DNA from: Kitasatospora sp. MMS16-BH015
GTDB lineage: Bacteria; Actinomycetota; Actinomycetes; Streptomycetales; Streptomycetaceae
Direction of reading: 5' to 3'
DNA: 64,000 nt
Assembly: GCF_002943525.1 (NCBI RefSeq)
Contig: NZ_CP025394.1
Span: 372,001-436,000, forward strand
Shown piece by piece: positions 35,603 through 42,925 of this stretch. The stretch's first letter is position 1. Each line of letters opens with the position of its first letter. The notes below the pieces were generated by a model that saw only the letters and a list, made by a program, of their open reading frames with translations, ran no database searches and had not been told where the DNA came from. The translations under genes were made by a program, and so were the position numbers.

Positions 35603-35749
35603 TCACGCGGTGGTGCTGGTCTGGAACCTGCTCTTGATCGTGCGGCGCTGTCGATTACTGCGGCGGATGGCCCGGGCCATCCGGTACTGCTCGGCCTCCC
35701 GCAGGCGCTCGTCGATCGTGGCCCGCGCGGTGTCGAACTGGTACGTCAT
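35603..35749 (-). CDS. 48-residue basic protein, copy A
   Basis: The sequence begins MTYQFDTARATIDERLR and ends in an Arg-rich helix. It is predicted to be helical and basic, so nucleic-acid or protein binding is possible. A GGGGGCGAAG lies before the ATG at 35749. It is paralogous to the gene at 38945 (identical YQFDTARA, IDERLR and RARA-type blocks), and the upstream leader and downstream terminator are conserved too. No named family is recognised. Confidence 0.7.
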   Translation of the reverse strand: MTYQFDTARATIDERLREAEQYRMARAIRRSNRQRRTIKSRFQTSTTA

Positions 35750-35910
35750 GATCTTCGCCCCCTGTTTCGGGCGACCGTCGACACCGCTGCGGTGTCGACC
35801 CTGGAGCCGCCCTGACACCTACGATTCTAGCACCACCACCAGCTGGTCGCCTTTCAATTATTGCCAACTGCAAGAAGATGCCGCGCTATCGAAGGCCAGG
35901 TGTCCGCTTG
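35750..35910 (-). promoter_or_regulatory. Conserved leader/promoter of 48-residue gene, copy A
   Basis: Shared with copy B, on the minus strand in order: TGGCCTTCGATAGC, CAATAATTGAAAGGCGA, GGTGCTAGAATC, then CAGGGCG and GGGTCGAC before the ATG. TAGAAT is a candidate -10. Just before the gene, GTCGACACCGC and GCGGTGTCGAC form a perfect hairpin (35777-35799). Conservation through 130-150 non-coding bases suggests a common regulator or structured leader. The rest of the stretch to 35996 holds nothing recognisable. Confidence 0.55.
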
Positions 35911-35996
35911 GGGTCGATTCGACCCCGGTGCTTCACTTCCCCGCGCCGCCATCCCGCACCCCGCCCCCACTCCACCCCTGGTCAGGGCCCTGCCAT

Positions 35997-36015
35997 TTAG
36001 GTTAGCCTCACCTAA
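35997..36015 (+). promoter_or_regulatory. Iron box (DtxR/DmdR1-type operator) overlapping the CopD start codon
   Basis: TTAGGTTAGCCTCACCTAA differs by one base from the palindromic DtxR/IdeR/DmdR1 consensus (TTAGGTTAGSCTAACCTAA). Its last A is the first base of the ATG at 36015. Binding of Fe-loaded repressor would directly cover the start, so the gene should be repressed in iron-replete cells. The transcript may begin within or very near the box. Confidence 0.85.
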
Positions 36016-37169
36016 TGAACAGTCTGCTGGTGGCCGCGAACACGGCCGGATACGCCCTGCCCCCGGCCTGGCGAGTGCTGAGCAAGGCCGGATACTTCCT
36101 CGGCCTCAGCGGCGCGATCGGCACCACGGTGACCTACGCCACCACCGTCCGGCCCGCCCTCCGGGCCACCCCCGCCTCGGGCCTGACCGCCCGTTCGGCC
36201 ACCCACCTCGCCTGGTCGGGCGTCCTCCTGCTGGTCACCGGCTACGCACAACTCGCCGCCCGGGTGGCCCGCGCGGGCCACGGCACCTCCTTCGGCGCCG
36301 CCCTCGCCCCAGGACGGATCCTCGACTTCCTCCGCGCCCCCGCCGCCAAGGGCGCCTGGATCGCCCAGGGCACCGTCTACGCGATCCAGAACCTGATCCT
36401 GCTCGTCACCGCCGCCACCCTGATCGCCCTCTTCCTCCCGGCCGCCCGCCGCCACACCGACCGCATCGCCCTGGCCGCCCTCCCCCTGGCGCTGGCCGTC
36501 ACCCTGACCGCCGCCGTCCCCACCACGGCTCCCGCCGACCTCGACCGCTGGCTCGACCTCCTGCTCGACCAGGCACACATCGTCTCGGGCACCGTCTGGC
36601 TCGGCGGCCTCGCCCTGCTCGCCGTGCTGGCCACCACCCGCCGCGACCTCGGCCCGGCCACCGGCCCGCTCTGGGCCGACCTCTGGCGCCGCTTCAGCCT
36701 GGTCGCCCTGGTCTGCGTCGGCACGGTGCTCGCCTCCGGCCTCTGGCTCAGCTGGAAGCACGTCGGCGCCCTCTCCCAGCTCTGGACCACCGGCTACGGC
36801 CTGGCCCTGCTGGTCAAGCTCCTCCTGGTGCTCGGCCTGGTCGCGGCCGGCGCGGTCAACCAGTTCTGGCTGATGCCCCGCATCACCCAAGCCCGCCGCG
36901 CCGAGGACACCACCACCCTGCGCCGCCTGACCCTCCACCACTTCCCCAAGGTCGTCTGGGCCGAAGTCGCCCTCGGCCTCGCCGTCCTCCTCGCCATGCC
37001 CTTCCTCGCCGGCTCCGCCCGCACCGAGGCCGGCAGCCCCAAGGCCGTCTCCTCCGGCAGCATCTACGCCGCCGGCATCCTCCTCGTCCTCACCCTGGCC
37101 GCCTCCCTCTACGCCACGGCCAAGACCTCCGACGCCCTCTCCCGCCGCCCGGCCCCGACCCTCCCCTGA
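36015..37169 (+). CDS. CopD-domain multi-spanning membrane protein under iron control
   Basis: The 384-residue protein has about nine transmembrane helices. The middle (about 185-345) has features of the copper-resistance D domain (HIVSGTVWLGGLALL, RRFSLVAL, LLVKLLLVLGLVAAGAVNQF). CopD/YcnJ proteins are linked to copper handling. The iron box on the start codon instead suggests a role in iron or haem metabolism here, perhaps reductive release or import. The ATG is preferred despite having no Shine-Dalgarno, since the operator occupies that position. Confidence 0.75.
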   Translation: MNSLLVAANTAGYALPPAWRVLSKAGYFLGLSGAIGTTVTYATTVRPALRATPASGLTARSATHLAWSGVLLLVTGYAQLAARVARAGHGTSFGAALAPGRILDFLRAPAAKGAWIAQGTVYAIQNLILLVTAATLIALFLPAARRHTDRIALAALPLALAVTLTAAVPTTAPADLDRWLDLLLDQAHIVSGTVWLGGLALLAVLATTRRDLGPATGPLWADLWRRFSLVALVCVGTVLASGLWLSWKHVGALSQLWTTGYGLALLVKLLLVLGLVAAGAVNQFWLMPRITQARRAEDTTTLRRLTLHHFPKVVWAEVALGLAVLLAMPFLAGSARTEAGSPKAVSSGSIYAAGILLVLTLAASLYATAKTSDALSRRPAPTLP

Positions 37170-37173
37170 CCCG

Positions 37174-37896
37174 TCAGCCCTCTCGGGTGCCCGTGCTCGG
37201 TGAGGGTTCGTCCGCCGAGGAGGCCAGGAGGCTTCGGGGGCGGCGGAGTAGCCGGACAGCCAGTGCGACCGTCCAGGTGGAGGCGAGGAGGGCGGCGGCC
37301 CGTTGGACGTACCCGCCGCCGCCGTGCCCGGTGAGGGCGAGGGAGGCCATCACCAGGAGGAGTTGGACCGAGCCGACCGCCTGCGAGGCGTGCGCGAACC
37401 CCGACCAGCCGGGCAGGTGGCGGAACGCGATGGTCAGCACGAGCGGGGCCATCGCCAGCAGGAGAACGGTGACGCCTGCGACTTCGTGGACGGTGCCGTG
37501 CCAGGACGCGGTCCGGTGGGCGGTGTCGCAGCCGTCGGCCGCGCGGCAGTCGAGCCGGAAGAAGGTGTCGGAGAGGTTGCCCAGGCCGAGCCCGGACAGG
37601 GCCAGCAACCAGGCACCAACCCGGCCCGGGCGGCTGCCGCGGACGACGAAGTGCAGCGCCAGGAGGGCGAACACGACCGTGGCGGCGCCGCCGACGGCCT
37701 GTCCGGTGAGGACGACCCACGGATACCGGGCGGTCAAGGCGCCGAGGTCGCTGATGTCGTCGCGGCCCGGGTCGTAGCGCCCCTCCTGGAGCAGCTGGCC
37801 GAGGCCCCACCCCACGGTGAACACCACCGGACCGACCACCCCCAGCAGGGCCGCGAGGCGGCGCAGTCGTACCGAGCCCAGGTCGTCCACGTGCAC
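37174..37896 (-). CDS. DUF998-type membrane protein
   Basis: The protein has 240 residues and six predicted helices (first LLGVVGPVVFTVGWGLGQL; others near 60-85, 95-112, 135-160, 170-190, 200-218). The GRDDISDLGAL and ASWHGTVHEVAG stretches fit the DUF998 family, whose function is unknown. A GTG at 37896 has GGGGGGA upstream; an in-frame GTG at 37908 lacks one. It is convergent with the CopD gene, 4 bases apart. Confidence 0.7.
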   Translation of the reverse strand: MHVDDLGSVRLRRLAALLGVVGPVVFTVGWGLGQLLQEGRYDPGRDDISDLGALTARYPWVVLTGQAVGGAATVVFALLALHFVVRGSRPGRVGAWLLALSGLGLGNLSDTFFRLDCRAADGCDTAHRTASWHGTVHEVAGVTVLLLAMAPLVLTIAFRHLPGWSGFAHASQAVGSVQLLLVMASLALTGHGGGGYVQRAAALLASTWTVALAVRLLRRPRSLLASSADEPSPSTGTREG

Positions 37897-37972
37897 GGGT
37901 CCCCCCACAGGAGCGGTCGTGTCGGCATGGCCCGTGAACCGGGCTTGAGCCCCGACGAACAGGATGCCCGAG

Positions 37973-38809
37973 TCAGCCCTGGGACTCGTAGGCGGTGACG
38001 GTCCTCTCGACCTCGGCCTGCAGCGGGCGCAGCCGGTCGACCAGTGCCTGACGGTCGGTGGAACGGCCGTCGGACCACTGGCCGAGGCCGACGATCATCG
38101 CCCGACCGGAGCCGGCGAAGGCCTGCACCATGCCGCTGTCCGGGGGCAGGGTACGCAGACCGGCGGTCGGCGGCGGGGCCTGCGCTCCGACCTCGAAGTC
38201 GTCGAAGGCCATGGTGAGCCCGGTGACCAGGTGGGCCGTGCCCGCCGGATCCTTCATGGTGAAGACGGCCAGGTTGAACTGGTCGTTCTCGGCGTCCTTG
38301 TAGAGCGCGACCTGCTCGCCCACACAGCCGCCGCCCTCCTTGATCAGCGCGATCAGCCGGGGACCGACCGAGTCCGGCTCGGTGCACGAGGGCAGGGTGG
38401 CCGCAGCCACCTTCGTGTACCGGGCACCGGAGGCCGACTTCACCTCGGCGGGGAAGGCCTGACCCAGCGGGACCTGCGGACGGCCCGCCGTCGCGGCGGT
38501 GGCGGAAGCCGTGGGAGTGGCCGAGCGCGCGGCGGACGCCGACGCGGAAGCCGCCGGGACGGGCCGAGCGGTCGCCCTGTCCGAGGAGGGCCACGTCAGC
38601 TCGAACGCCACGAACGCCAGCGCGGCAGCCCCGAGCGCCAGCGCGAGATTGCGCGGCCGGACCCGCTTCCGCGGACGGTCGGCGGCCGGGCGGCGGAGGT
38701 TCGCCTCCTTGATGGTCGCCGCCTTCACGAAGTCGTCGTCGAGCGTGACGTTCCACCGCGCGTCGTCGTCCGCCCTGTCCTGCCCCGAGGCCGGGTCACC
38801 GTTCTGCAT
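37973..38809 (-). CDS. Membrane-anchored extracytoplasmic protein of unknown function
   Basis: The 278-residue protein has a cytoplasmic tail (1-52), one transmembrane helix (about 53-72), a Ser/Ala/Thr linker and an external domain of about 170 residues with two Cys (LPSCTEPD and GGCVGEQ). It resembles the protein at 19659 in layout and in spacing of the Cys-containing segment, and may share its fold. It is upstream of the DUF998 gene on the same strand, 76 bases apart. Confidence 0.65.
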   Translation of the reverse strand: MQNGDPASGQDRADDDARWNVTLDDDFVKAATIKEANLRRPAADRPRKRVRPRNLALALGAAALAFVAFELTWPSSDRATARPVPAASASASAARSATPTASATAATAGRPQVPLGQAFPAEVKSASGARYTKVAAATLPSCTEPDSVGPRLIALIKEGGGCVGEQVALYKDAENDQFNLAVFTMKDPAGTAHLVTGLTMAFDDFEVGAQAPPPTAGLRTLPPDSGMVQAFAGSGRAMIVGLGQWSDGRSTDRQALVDRLRPLQAEVERTVTAYESQG

Positions 38810-38900
38810 ACGGACGTACGGTAGTGATCACGCCGCAAGAGGTGAAGATCTCCCGGTCACATCTCGATCACCTTTGCAGGCCGCAGCCCGGAACGCCGAA

Positions 38901-38932
38901 CGGGCCGCCACCGATCTCTCGGTGACGGCCCG
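38901..38932 (-). terminator. Hairpin terminator of small-protein gene copy B
   Basis: CGGGCCGCCACCGA / TCGGTGACGGCCCG form a 14-bp stem with one mismatch and a TCTC loop, 12 bases beyond the stop of copy B. It is clearly homologous to the hairpin at 35559. Confidence 0.75.
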
Positions 38933-38944
38933 TCCTCACACCCC

Positions 38945-39091
38945 TCACGCGTTCCCACCGCTCAGCAGCCGCCGCACGACAGCCCGTCGCACCCGCCCGC
39001 CCTGACGCGCGGCCCGCGCCCGCCGGTACTCCTCGGCCACCCGCAGCCGCTCGTCGATCGCGGCCCGCGCAGTGTCGAACTGGTACCCCAT
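38945..39091 (-). CDS. 48-residue basic protein, copy B
   Basis: The sequence begins MGYQFDTARAAIDERLR and then diverges in an Arg-rich helix. The GGGGGCGAAG site, leader and terminator match copy A at 35603. The two copies lie 3.2 kb apart on the same strand with unrelated genes between, so this is a dispersed duplication of a whole transcription unit. The function is unknown. Confidence 0.7.
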   Translation of the reverse strand: MGYQFDTARAAIDERLRVAEEYRRARAARQGGRVRRAVVRRLLSGGNA

Positions 39092-39255
39092 GATCTTCGC
39101 CCCCTGGTGAATCGGGCGACCGCCGACACCACTTCGATGTCGACCCTGGAGTCGCCCTGGCACCTAAGATTCTAGCACCATCATGAGGTGATCGCCTTTC
39201 AATTATTGGCCCTGCTCAGAGTTTGTCATAGCTATCGAAGGCCATCTGCCCGCTT
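39092..39255 (-). promoter_or_regulatory. Conserved leader/promoter of 48-residue gene, copy B
   Basis: This leader carries the same blocks as copy A: TGGCCTTCGATAGC, CCAATAATTGAAAGGCGA, GGTGCTAGAATC, CAGGGCG and GGGTCGAC. The hairpin position is kept but less perfect (GCCGACACC / GATGTCGAC). TAGAAT is a candidate -10. Nothing else is seen up to the lipoprotein start at 39331. Confidence 0.55.
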
Positions 39256-39330
39256 TGCCACTGTTTATCCCGAGAGAACGGCTCAGTCACCGGCGTAGCG
39301 TGGAGTACAAGCCGCCCGCCGGAGGCCCTC

Positions 39331-39666
39331 ATGGCAGAGCAGACCACACCCAAGGCAGGCCGCCGCAGCTACTTCGGCGCACTCACCGTCGCCGCGGTCA
39401 CGGTCGGACTCCTCGTCGGCTGCTCGGACGACAGCAAGCAGCCGAGCCTGCCGACCCCCTCGCCACCGTCTTCAACCGTGCCGAGCACAGTTCCCTCGAC
39501 GCCGGTCGTCCCCATCACGCCGACCGCAGTGACACCCCCATCGCCACCGACTCCGACTCCGGAGAGCACGCCAACGGACCTGCCCACGCTGAACATCCCG
39601 AACCCGGACCTGCCCAACCACGTCCCCGACCTGCCGCACATCCCGCACCCGCACGTCCACCTGTGA
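39331..39666 (+). CDS. Small Pro/Thr-rich lipoprotein
   Basis: The 111-residue protein has an N-terminal signal with twin arginines (GRRSYFG), a hydrophobic core and a lipobox ending in Cys31 (LLVGC). Tat-dependent export is possible. The mature part is a low-complexity Pro/Ser/Thr stretch ending in a Pro/His-rich tail (HIPHPHVHL) that could bind metal. It is an extracellular lipid-anchored stalk; no domain is recognised. Confidence 0.7.
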   Translation: MAEQTTPKAGRRSYFGALTVAAVTVGLLVGCSDDSKQPSLPTPSPPSSTVPSTVPSTPVVPITPTAVTPPSPPTPTPESTPTDLPTLNIPNPDLPNHVPDLPHIPHPHVHL

Positions 39667-39685
39667 GCCGGTGCAGCCCGGTGGA

Positions 39686-40369
39686 TCAGCCGGTCTTCGG
39701 CTTGAGTTCCCAGACCGTGGTGGGCTTGTAGGTGGCGTCCTCGAGGTCGGCAACGACCTCGACGGTGTAGCGGGCGAGCGAGGTGAAGCGGTCGCGCGGG
39801 AGGTAGGCCCGGCCCGGGTCGCCGACGATGACGTGGGCGCCGCGGGCCTGGGCGCGTTCGAGGAAGGGGAGGAAGCGGGCGGCCATCTCGCGCTCGTAGA
39901 AGACGTCGCCGGCCAGGACCACCTCGGCCGGGGCGCCGTCGCCGTCGAGGAGGTCGGCCATCGCGGCGGAGACGGAGACCGCGTTGGCGGCGGCGTTGAT
40001 CTCGATGGCGGCCACCGCGTAGGCGTCGATCTCGGCGGCCCGCACCTCGGCCGCTCCCCGCAGCGCCGCCGCGACTCCGACCAGCCCGGAGCCGGCCGCG
40101 AGGTCGAGGACGGTCCGGCCGGCCACCACCTCGGGGTGGTCGAGCACGTACCGCGCCACCGCCACCCCACCCGCCCAGGCGAAGGCCCAGAACGGCGGCG
40201 GCAGCCCGATCTCGCCGCGCTCCCGCTCGGTGGTCTCCCAGAGCTCGATGGCGTCCTCCGCCATGTGCAGCCGCACCTCCGGCAGCGAGGGCACCGGCCG
40301 GAGCTCGGTGTGCGCCCGCACGAACGCGGCGTCGGCGGCAAAACTGACGGCTTCGAGACTGTTCGGCAT
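39686..40369 (-). CDS. Class I SAM-dependent protein methyltransferase (ETFB-lysine-methyltransferase-like)
   Basis: The 227-residue protein has the SAM motif VLDLAAGSGLVGVAAALRGA, an acidic second strand (AAEIDAYAVAAIEINAAAN) and the motif-IV signature VLAGDVFYE, typical of the METTL20/ETFB lysine methyltransferase group. Related proteins are often annotated as nicotinamide methyltransferases. The start at 40369 (MPNSLEAVSF) is chosen over an ATG 12 bases upstream; neither has a strong binding site. Confidence 0.75.
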   Translation of the reverse strand: MPNSLEAVSFAADAAFVRAHTELRPVPSLPEVRLHMAEDAIELWETTERERGEIGLPPPFWAFAWAGGVAVARYVLDHPEVVAGRTVLDLAAGSGLVGVAAALRGAAEVRAAEIDAYAVAAIEINAAANAVSVSAAMADLLDGDGAPAEVVLAGDVFYEREMAARFLPFLERAQARGAHVIVGDPGRAYLPRDRFTSLARYTVEVVADLEDATYKPTTVWELKPKTG

Positions 40370-40445
40370 GCCCCGCAGCATAGGGCCCCGGCCGCACCAC
40401 CCCTGACCGCCCGCCAGCCCCCGGCGGCCCCGAGACGCGCCGAGC

Positions 40446-41105
40446 TCAGTACGCGACGGTGAACCGGGCCCGCCCGTGCCGAGGCCGCTCGGCCTCGTCC
40501 AGCAGGGCCACCGCGAGGTCCTCCATCGAAATGGCTGACCGACCCGCCGCGTCGGTGAGCAGCTCGTCCCGCCCCAGCCGGTACCGCCCGGTCCTGGCCC
40601 CCGGGGCGAGCTCGGCGGGCGGGGCGAGATAGGTCCAGTCGGCCGCCGCGCCGGTGTCCCGGCAGGCCTCCCACTGCGTCCGGCAGGCCGCCGCGATCGG
40701 GCGGAGTTCGGGCGGGAAGTCGGCGGTGTCCATCAGCTCGGTGCCGTCCACCAGGAGGGAGGCGGCCCCGCCGACCAGCAGCAGCCTGCCACCGGTACGG
40801 GCGACGGCCGTAAGCATCGCCCCGGTGACGGCGGCCAGTTCCGGCTCGCGCCCCGGAGCCGGGCGGGTCGCGCTCACCACCACGTCCTGGCCCGCCGTCA
40901 GCTCGGCCACCGCCGCCGCGTCGGCGGCGTCGCCCAACCGGCCGACCACTCCCGCCGGCAGCGCGGCCAGGCTCCCGGGCGAACGGACCACGGCGGTGAC
41001 GGCATGCCCACGGGCGAGCGCCTCGGCGACCACCCGACTCCCGACGGCCCCGGCCGCCCCGAACACGGTCAGGCGGAGCGGGCTGGGCTGGAGGTTGCTC
41101 TGCAC
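40446..41105 (-). CDS. NAD(P)-binding oxidoreductase (NmrA-like/atypical SDR)
   Basis: The 219-residue Rossmann protein has a nucleotide motif GAAGAVGSRVVAEALARGH. The MEDLAVALLDEAERP near the end is typical of the SDR-a5 / NAD(P)H-binding family. The GTG at 41105 has AAGGAG 8 bases upstream. It lies 3 bases after the EamA transporter stop, so it shares the MarR-controlled promoter. Confidence 0.8.
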   Translation of the reverse strand: MQSNLQPSPLRLTVFGAAGAVGSRVVAEALARGHAVTAVVRSPGSLAALPAGVVGRLGDAADAAAVAELTAGQDVVVSATRPAPGREPELAAVTGAMLTAVARTGGRLLLVGGAASLLVDGTELMDTADFPPELRPIAAACRTQWEACRDTGAAADWTYLAPPAELAPGARTGRYRLGRDELLTDAAGRSAISMEDLAVALLDEAERPRHGRARFTVAY

Positions 41106-41108
41106 GGT

Positions 41109-42077
41109 TCAGGCTCCTTCGGTGAACGACTTCGCGGACGCGACCCTCGTGGACGCACCGCTCATGGACGCAGTGGACGTGGCGGACCCGGCGGCCCCGG
41201 CGGCCCCGGCGGACGCCGCAGGGGTACGGGCACCCAACTGCGCGGCCGCGAGCGAGCCGAGGATGATCAGGCCGCCGAGCAGCTGGGCGGGGGTGAGCTC
41301 CTGGCCGAGGGCCAGCCAGCCGGCCAGGGTGGCCACCAGGGGGCTGAGCAGACCGAGGAAGCTGACCTGGGTCGGAACGAGCCGGCTCAGGCCGCGGAAC
41401 CAGAGACCGTAGGAGAGGGCGGCGCCCACCAGGGTGAGGTAGCCGTAGCCGAGCAGGTTGGCACCGGTCAGGTGGGCCGGCGGCGGGCCCTCGACCAGCC
41501 ACATCACCGGGAGCAGCAGCAGCCCGCCCGCGACGAGCTGCCAGCCGGTGGTGGCGAGCAGCGGGGCCGGGGAGCCCCAGCGCTTGCCGAGCACCACACC
41601 GGTGGCCATCACCAGGGCGCTGCCGAGCGCGGCGGCCACCCCGAGGCCGTCCAGTCGGGCGCCAGCCCGCAGGACCAGCAGGCTCACCCCGGCCACGCCG
41701 GCCAGGCCGGTGAGCACGGTGCGCAGGGTCAGCCGCTGGCCGAGCAGTCCGCTGGAGAGCACGGCGACCAGCAGGGGTTGGACGGCGCCGATGGTGGCGG
41801 CCACTCCCCCGGGCAGCCGGTAGGCGGCGACGAAGAGCAGGGCGAAGAAGCCGCCGATGTTGAGCGCGCCGAGCACGAAGGCCCGCCACCACCAGTGGCC
41901 CTTGGGCAGTTGCCGGGTGAAGGCGATCAGGAGCAGCCCGGCCGGCAGCGCGCGCAGCACGCCGGCGAGCAACGGCCGCCCCGGCGGCAGGAGTTCGGTG
42001 GTGACGAGGTAGGTGGTGCCCCAGATGGCAGGGGCGAGGGCAGTCAGCAGGATGACCCCGAGTCGATTTCTTAGCAC
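41109..42077 (-). CDS. EamA/DMT-superfamily drug/metabolite exporter
   Basis: The 322-residue protein has ten predicted helices in two EamA repeats (IWGTTYLVTTELLP; GVAATIGAVQPLLVAVLSSGLLGQ; VGAALSYGLWFRGLSRLVPTQVSFLGLLSPLVA). The C-terminus carries an Ala/Gly/Ser/Thr tail of about 35 residues. The GTG at 42077 lies inside the operator palindrome, so repression and initiation overlap. The longer frame to 42320 is antisense to marR. It is divergent from marR, a common arrangement for exporters controlled by ligand-sensing MarR repressors. Confidence 0.85.
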   Translation of the reverse strand: MLRNRLGVILLTALAPAIWGTTYLVTTELLPPGRPLLAGVLRALPAGLLLIAFTRQLPKGHWWWRAFVLGALNIGGFFALLFVAAYRLPGGVAATIGAVQPLLVAVLSSGLLGQRLTLRTVLTGLAGVAGVSLLVLRAGARLDGLGVAAALGSALVMATGVVLGKRWGSPAPLLATTGWQLVAGGLLLLPVMWLVEGPPPAHLTGANLLGYGYLTLVGAALSYGLWFRGLSRLVPTQVSFLGLLSPLVATLAGWLALGQELTPAQLLGGLIILGSLAAAQLGARTPAASAGAAGAAGSATSTASMSGASTRVASAKSFTEGA

Positions 42078-42103
42078 TAAGATAAAGTATCTCACTGCTA
42101 AGA
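42069..42103. promoter_or_regulatory. MarR operator in the EamA-marR divergent promoter
   Basis: TCTTAGCACTAAGATA (42069-42084), AAG, then TATCTCACTGCTAAGA (42088-42103) form a 16-base inverted repeat with two mismatches. The left arm also contains the small palindrome CTTAG-CA-CTAAG. The site is the most AT-rich point of the region, contains the exporter GTG and lies 20 bases before the marR ATG. It suits control of both genes. Confidence 0.75.
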
Positions 42104-42123
42104 GATTCGCTAGCCTTGACGGC

Positions 42124-42636
42124 ATGGACGACCAGACCGGCACCGCAGACCACGTGGACCACCTCCTTGCGCAGTGGGGCAGGCAGCGCCCCGATCTCGA
42201 CGTCTCCCCGATGGGCGTGATCGGCCGGCTCAAGCGCCTCGCCCGGCTGATCGACGCCGAGATCGGCCGCACCTTCGCCCAGCACGGCCTCGACCGCGCC
42301 TCCTTCGACGTGCTCGCCACCCTGCGCCGCAGCGACCCGCCGCACCGGCTGACCCCGGCTCAGCTGATGCAGTCGACGATGGTCACCTCGGGCGCCGTCT
42401 CCCAGCGGCTCGACCGGCTTCAGGCGGCCAGCCTGGTCTCCCGCACGCCCAGCCCGACCGACGGCCGGGTGGTCCACGTGGCCCTCACCCCCACCGGCCG
42501 GGAACTGATCGACCGTGCCCTCCCGGACCACCTGGCCACCGAGCGCCGCCTGCTCTCCGCCCTCGACCCCGAGCAGCAGACGGCCCTCGCCGACGCCCTG
42601 CGCACCGTCCTGCTCTCCCTCGACGACACCCACTAG
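42124..42636 (+). CDS. MarR family transcriptional regulator
   Basis: The 170-residue winged-helix protein has DRASFDVLATLRRS, LTPAQLMQSTMVTSGAVSQRLDRLQ (recognition helix) and SPTDGRVVHVALTPTGREL (wing), the complete MarR signature. The ATG at 42124 is preferred to an in-frame start at 42013 because the operator lies between. It is predicted to repress itself and the exporter-oxidoreductase operon. Confidence 0.9.
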   Translation: MDDQTGTADHVDHLLAQWGRQRPDLDVSPMGVIGRLKRLARLIDAEIGRTFAQHGLDRASFDVLATLRRSDPPHRLTPAQLMQSTMVTSGAVSQRLDRLQAASLVSRTPSPTDGRVVHVALTPTGRELIDRALPDHLATERRLLSALDPEQQTALADALRTVLLSLDDTH

Positions 42637-42698
42637 CCCGCCGTCAGCTGCCCGCCCCCCACGGCCCCGCGCCCCGGCCTGGTCCGGACCACCGGGTA

Positions 42699-42718
42699 CC
42701 GTTTCGATACCGAAACCG
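42699..42718 (+). promoter_or_regulatory. Inverted-repeat operator upstream of the ROK regulator
   Basis: GTTTCG-ATAC-CGAAAC (42701-42716) is a perfect 6-bp dyad; with a skipped base the flanking AC/GT also pair. It lies about 210 bases before the ROK start, in the only AT-leaning stretch there, and is a candidate site for autoregulation. The bases from here to 42925 hold only the alternative ROK start at 42866. Confidence 0.45.
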
Positions 42719-42925
42719 TTTTGAGCTGGGGAAACGCTCGCGGGTCGGGGTGGCCCCGAGTACGATCCGGCTCATCGCCCTCCGGCGCGGCACGCCCGTG
42801 CCACGACTCGCCGGCACGCCCGTGCCGGGGGTTCCCGGTGGGCGCCTTCGCGGGGCAACGGAGAGGTGGCCGCGCACTCGGCACCGCGCGCCAGGGCTGT
42901 CGCGCGATCGCGGAAGGGCAGCGTC

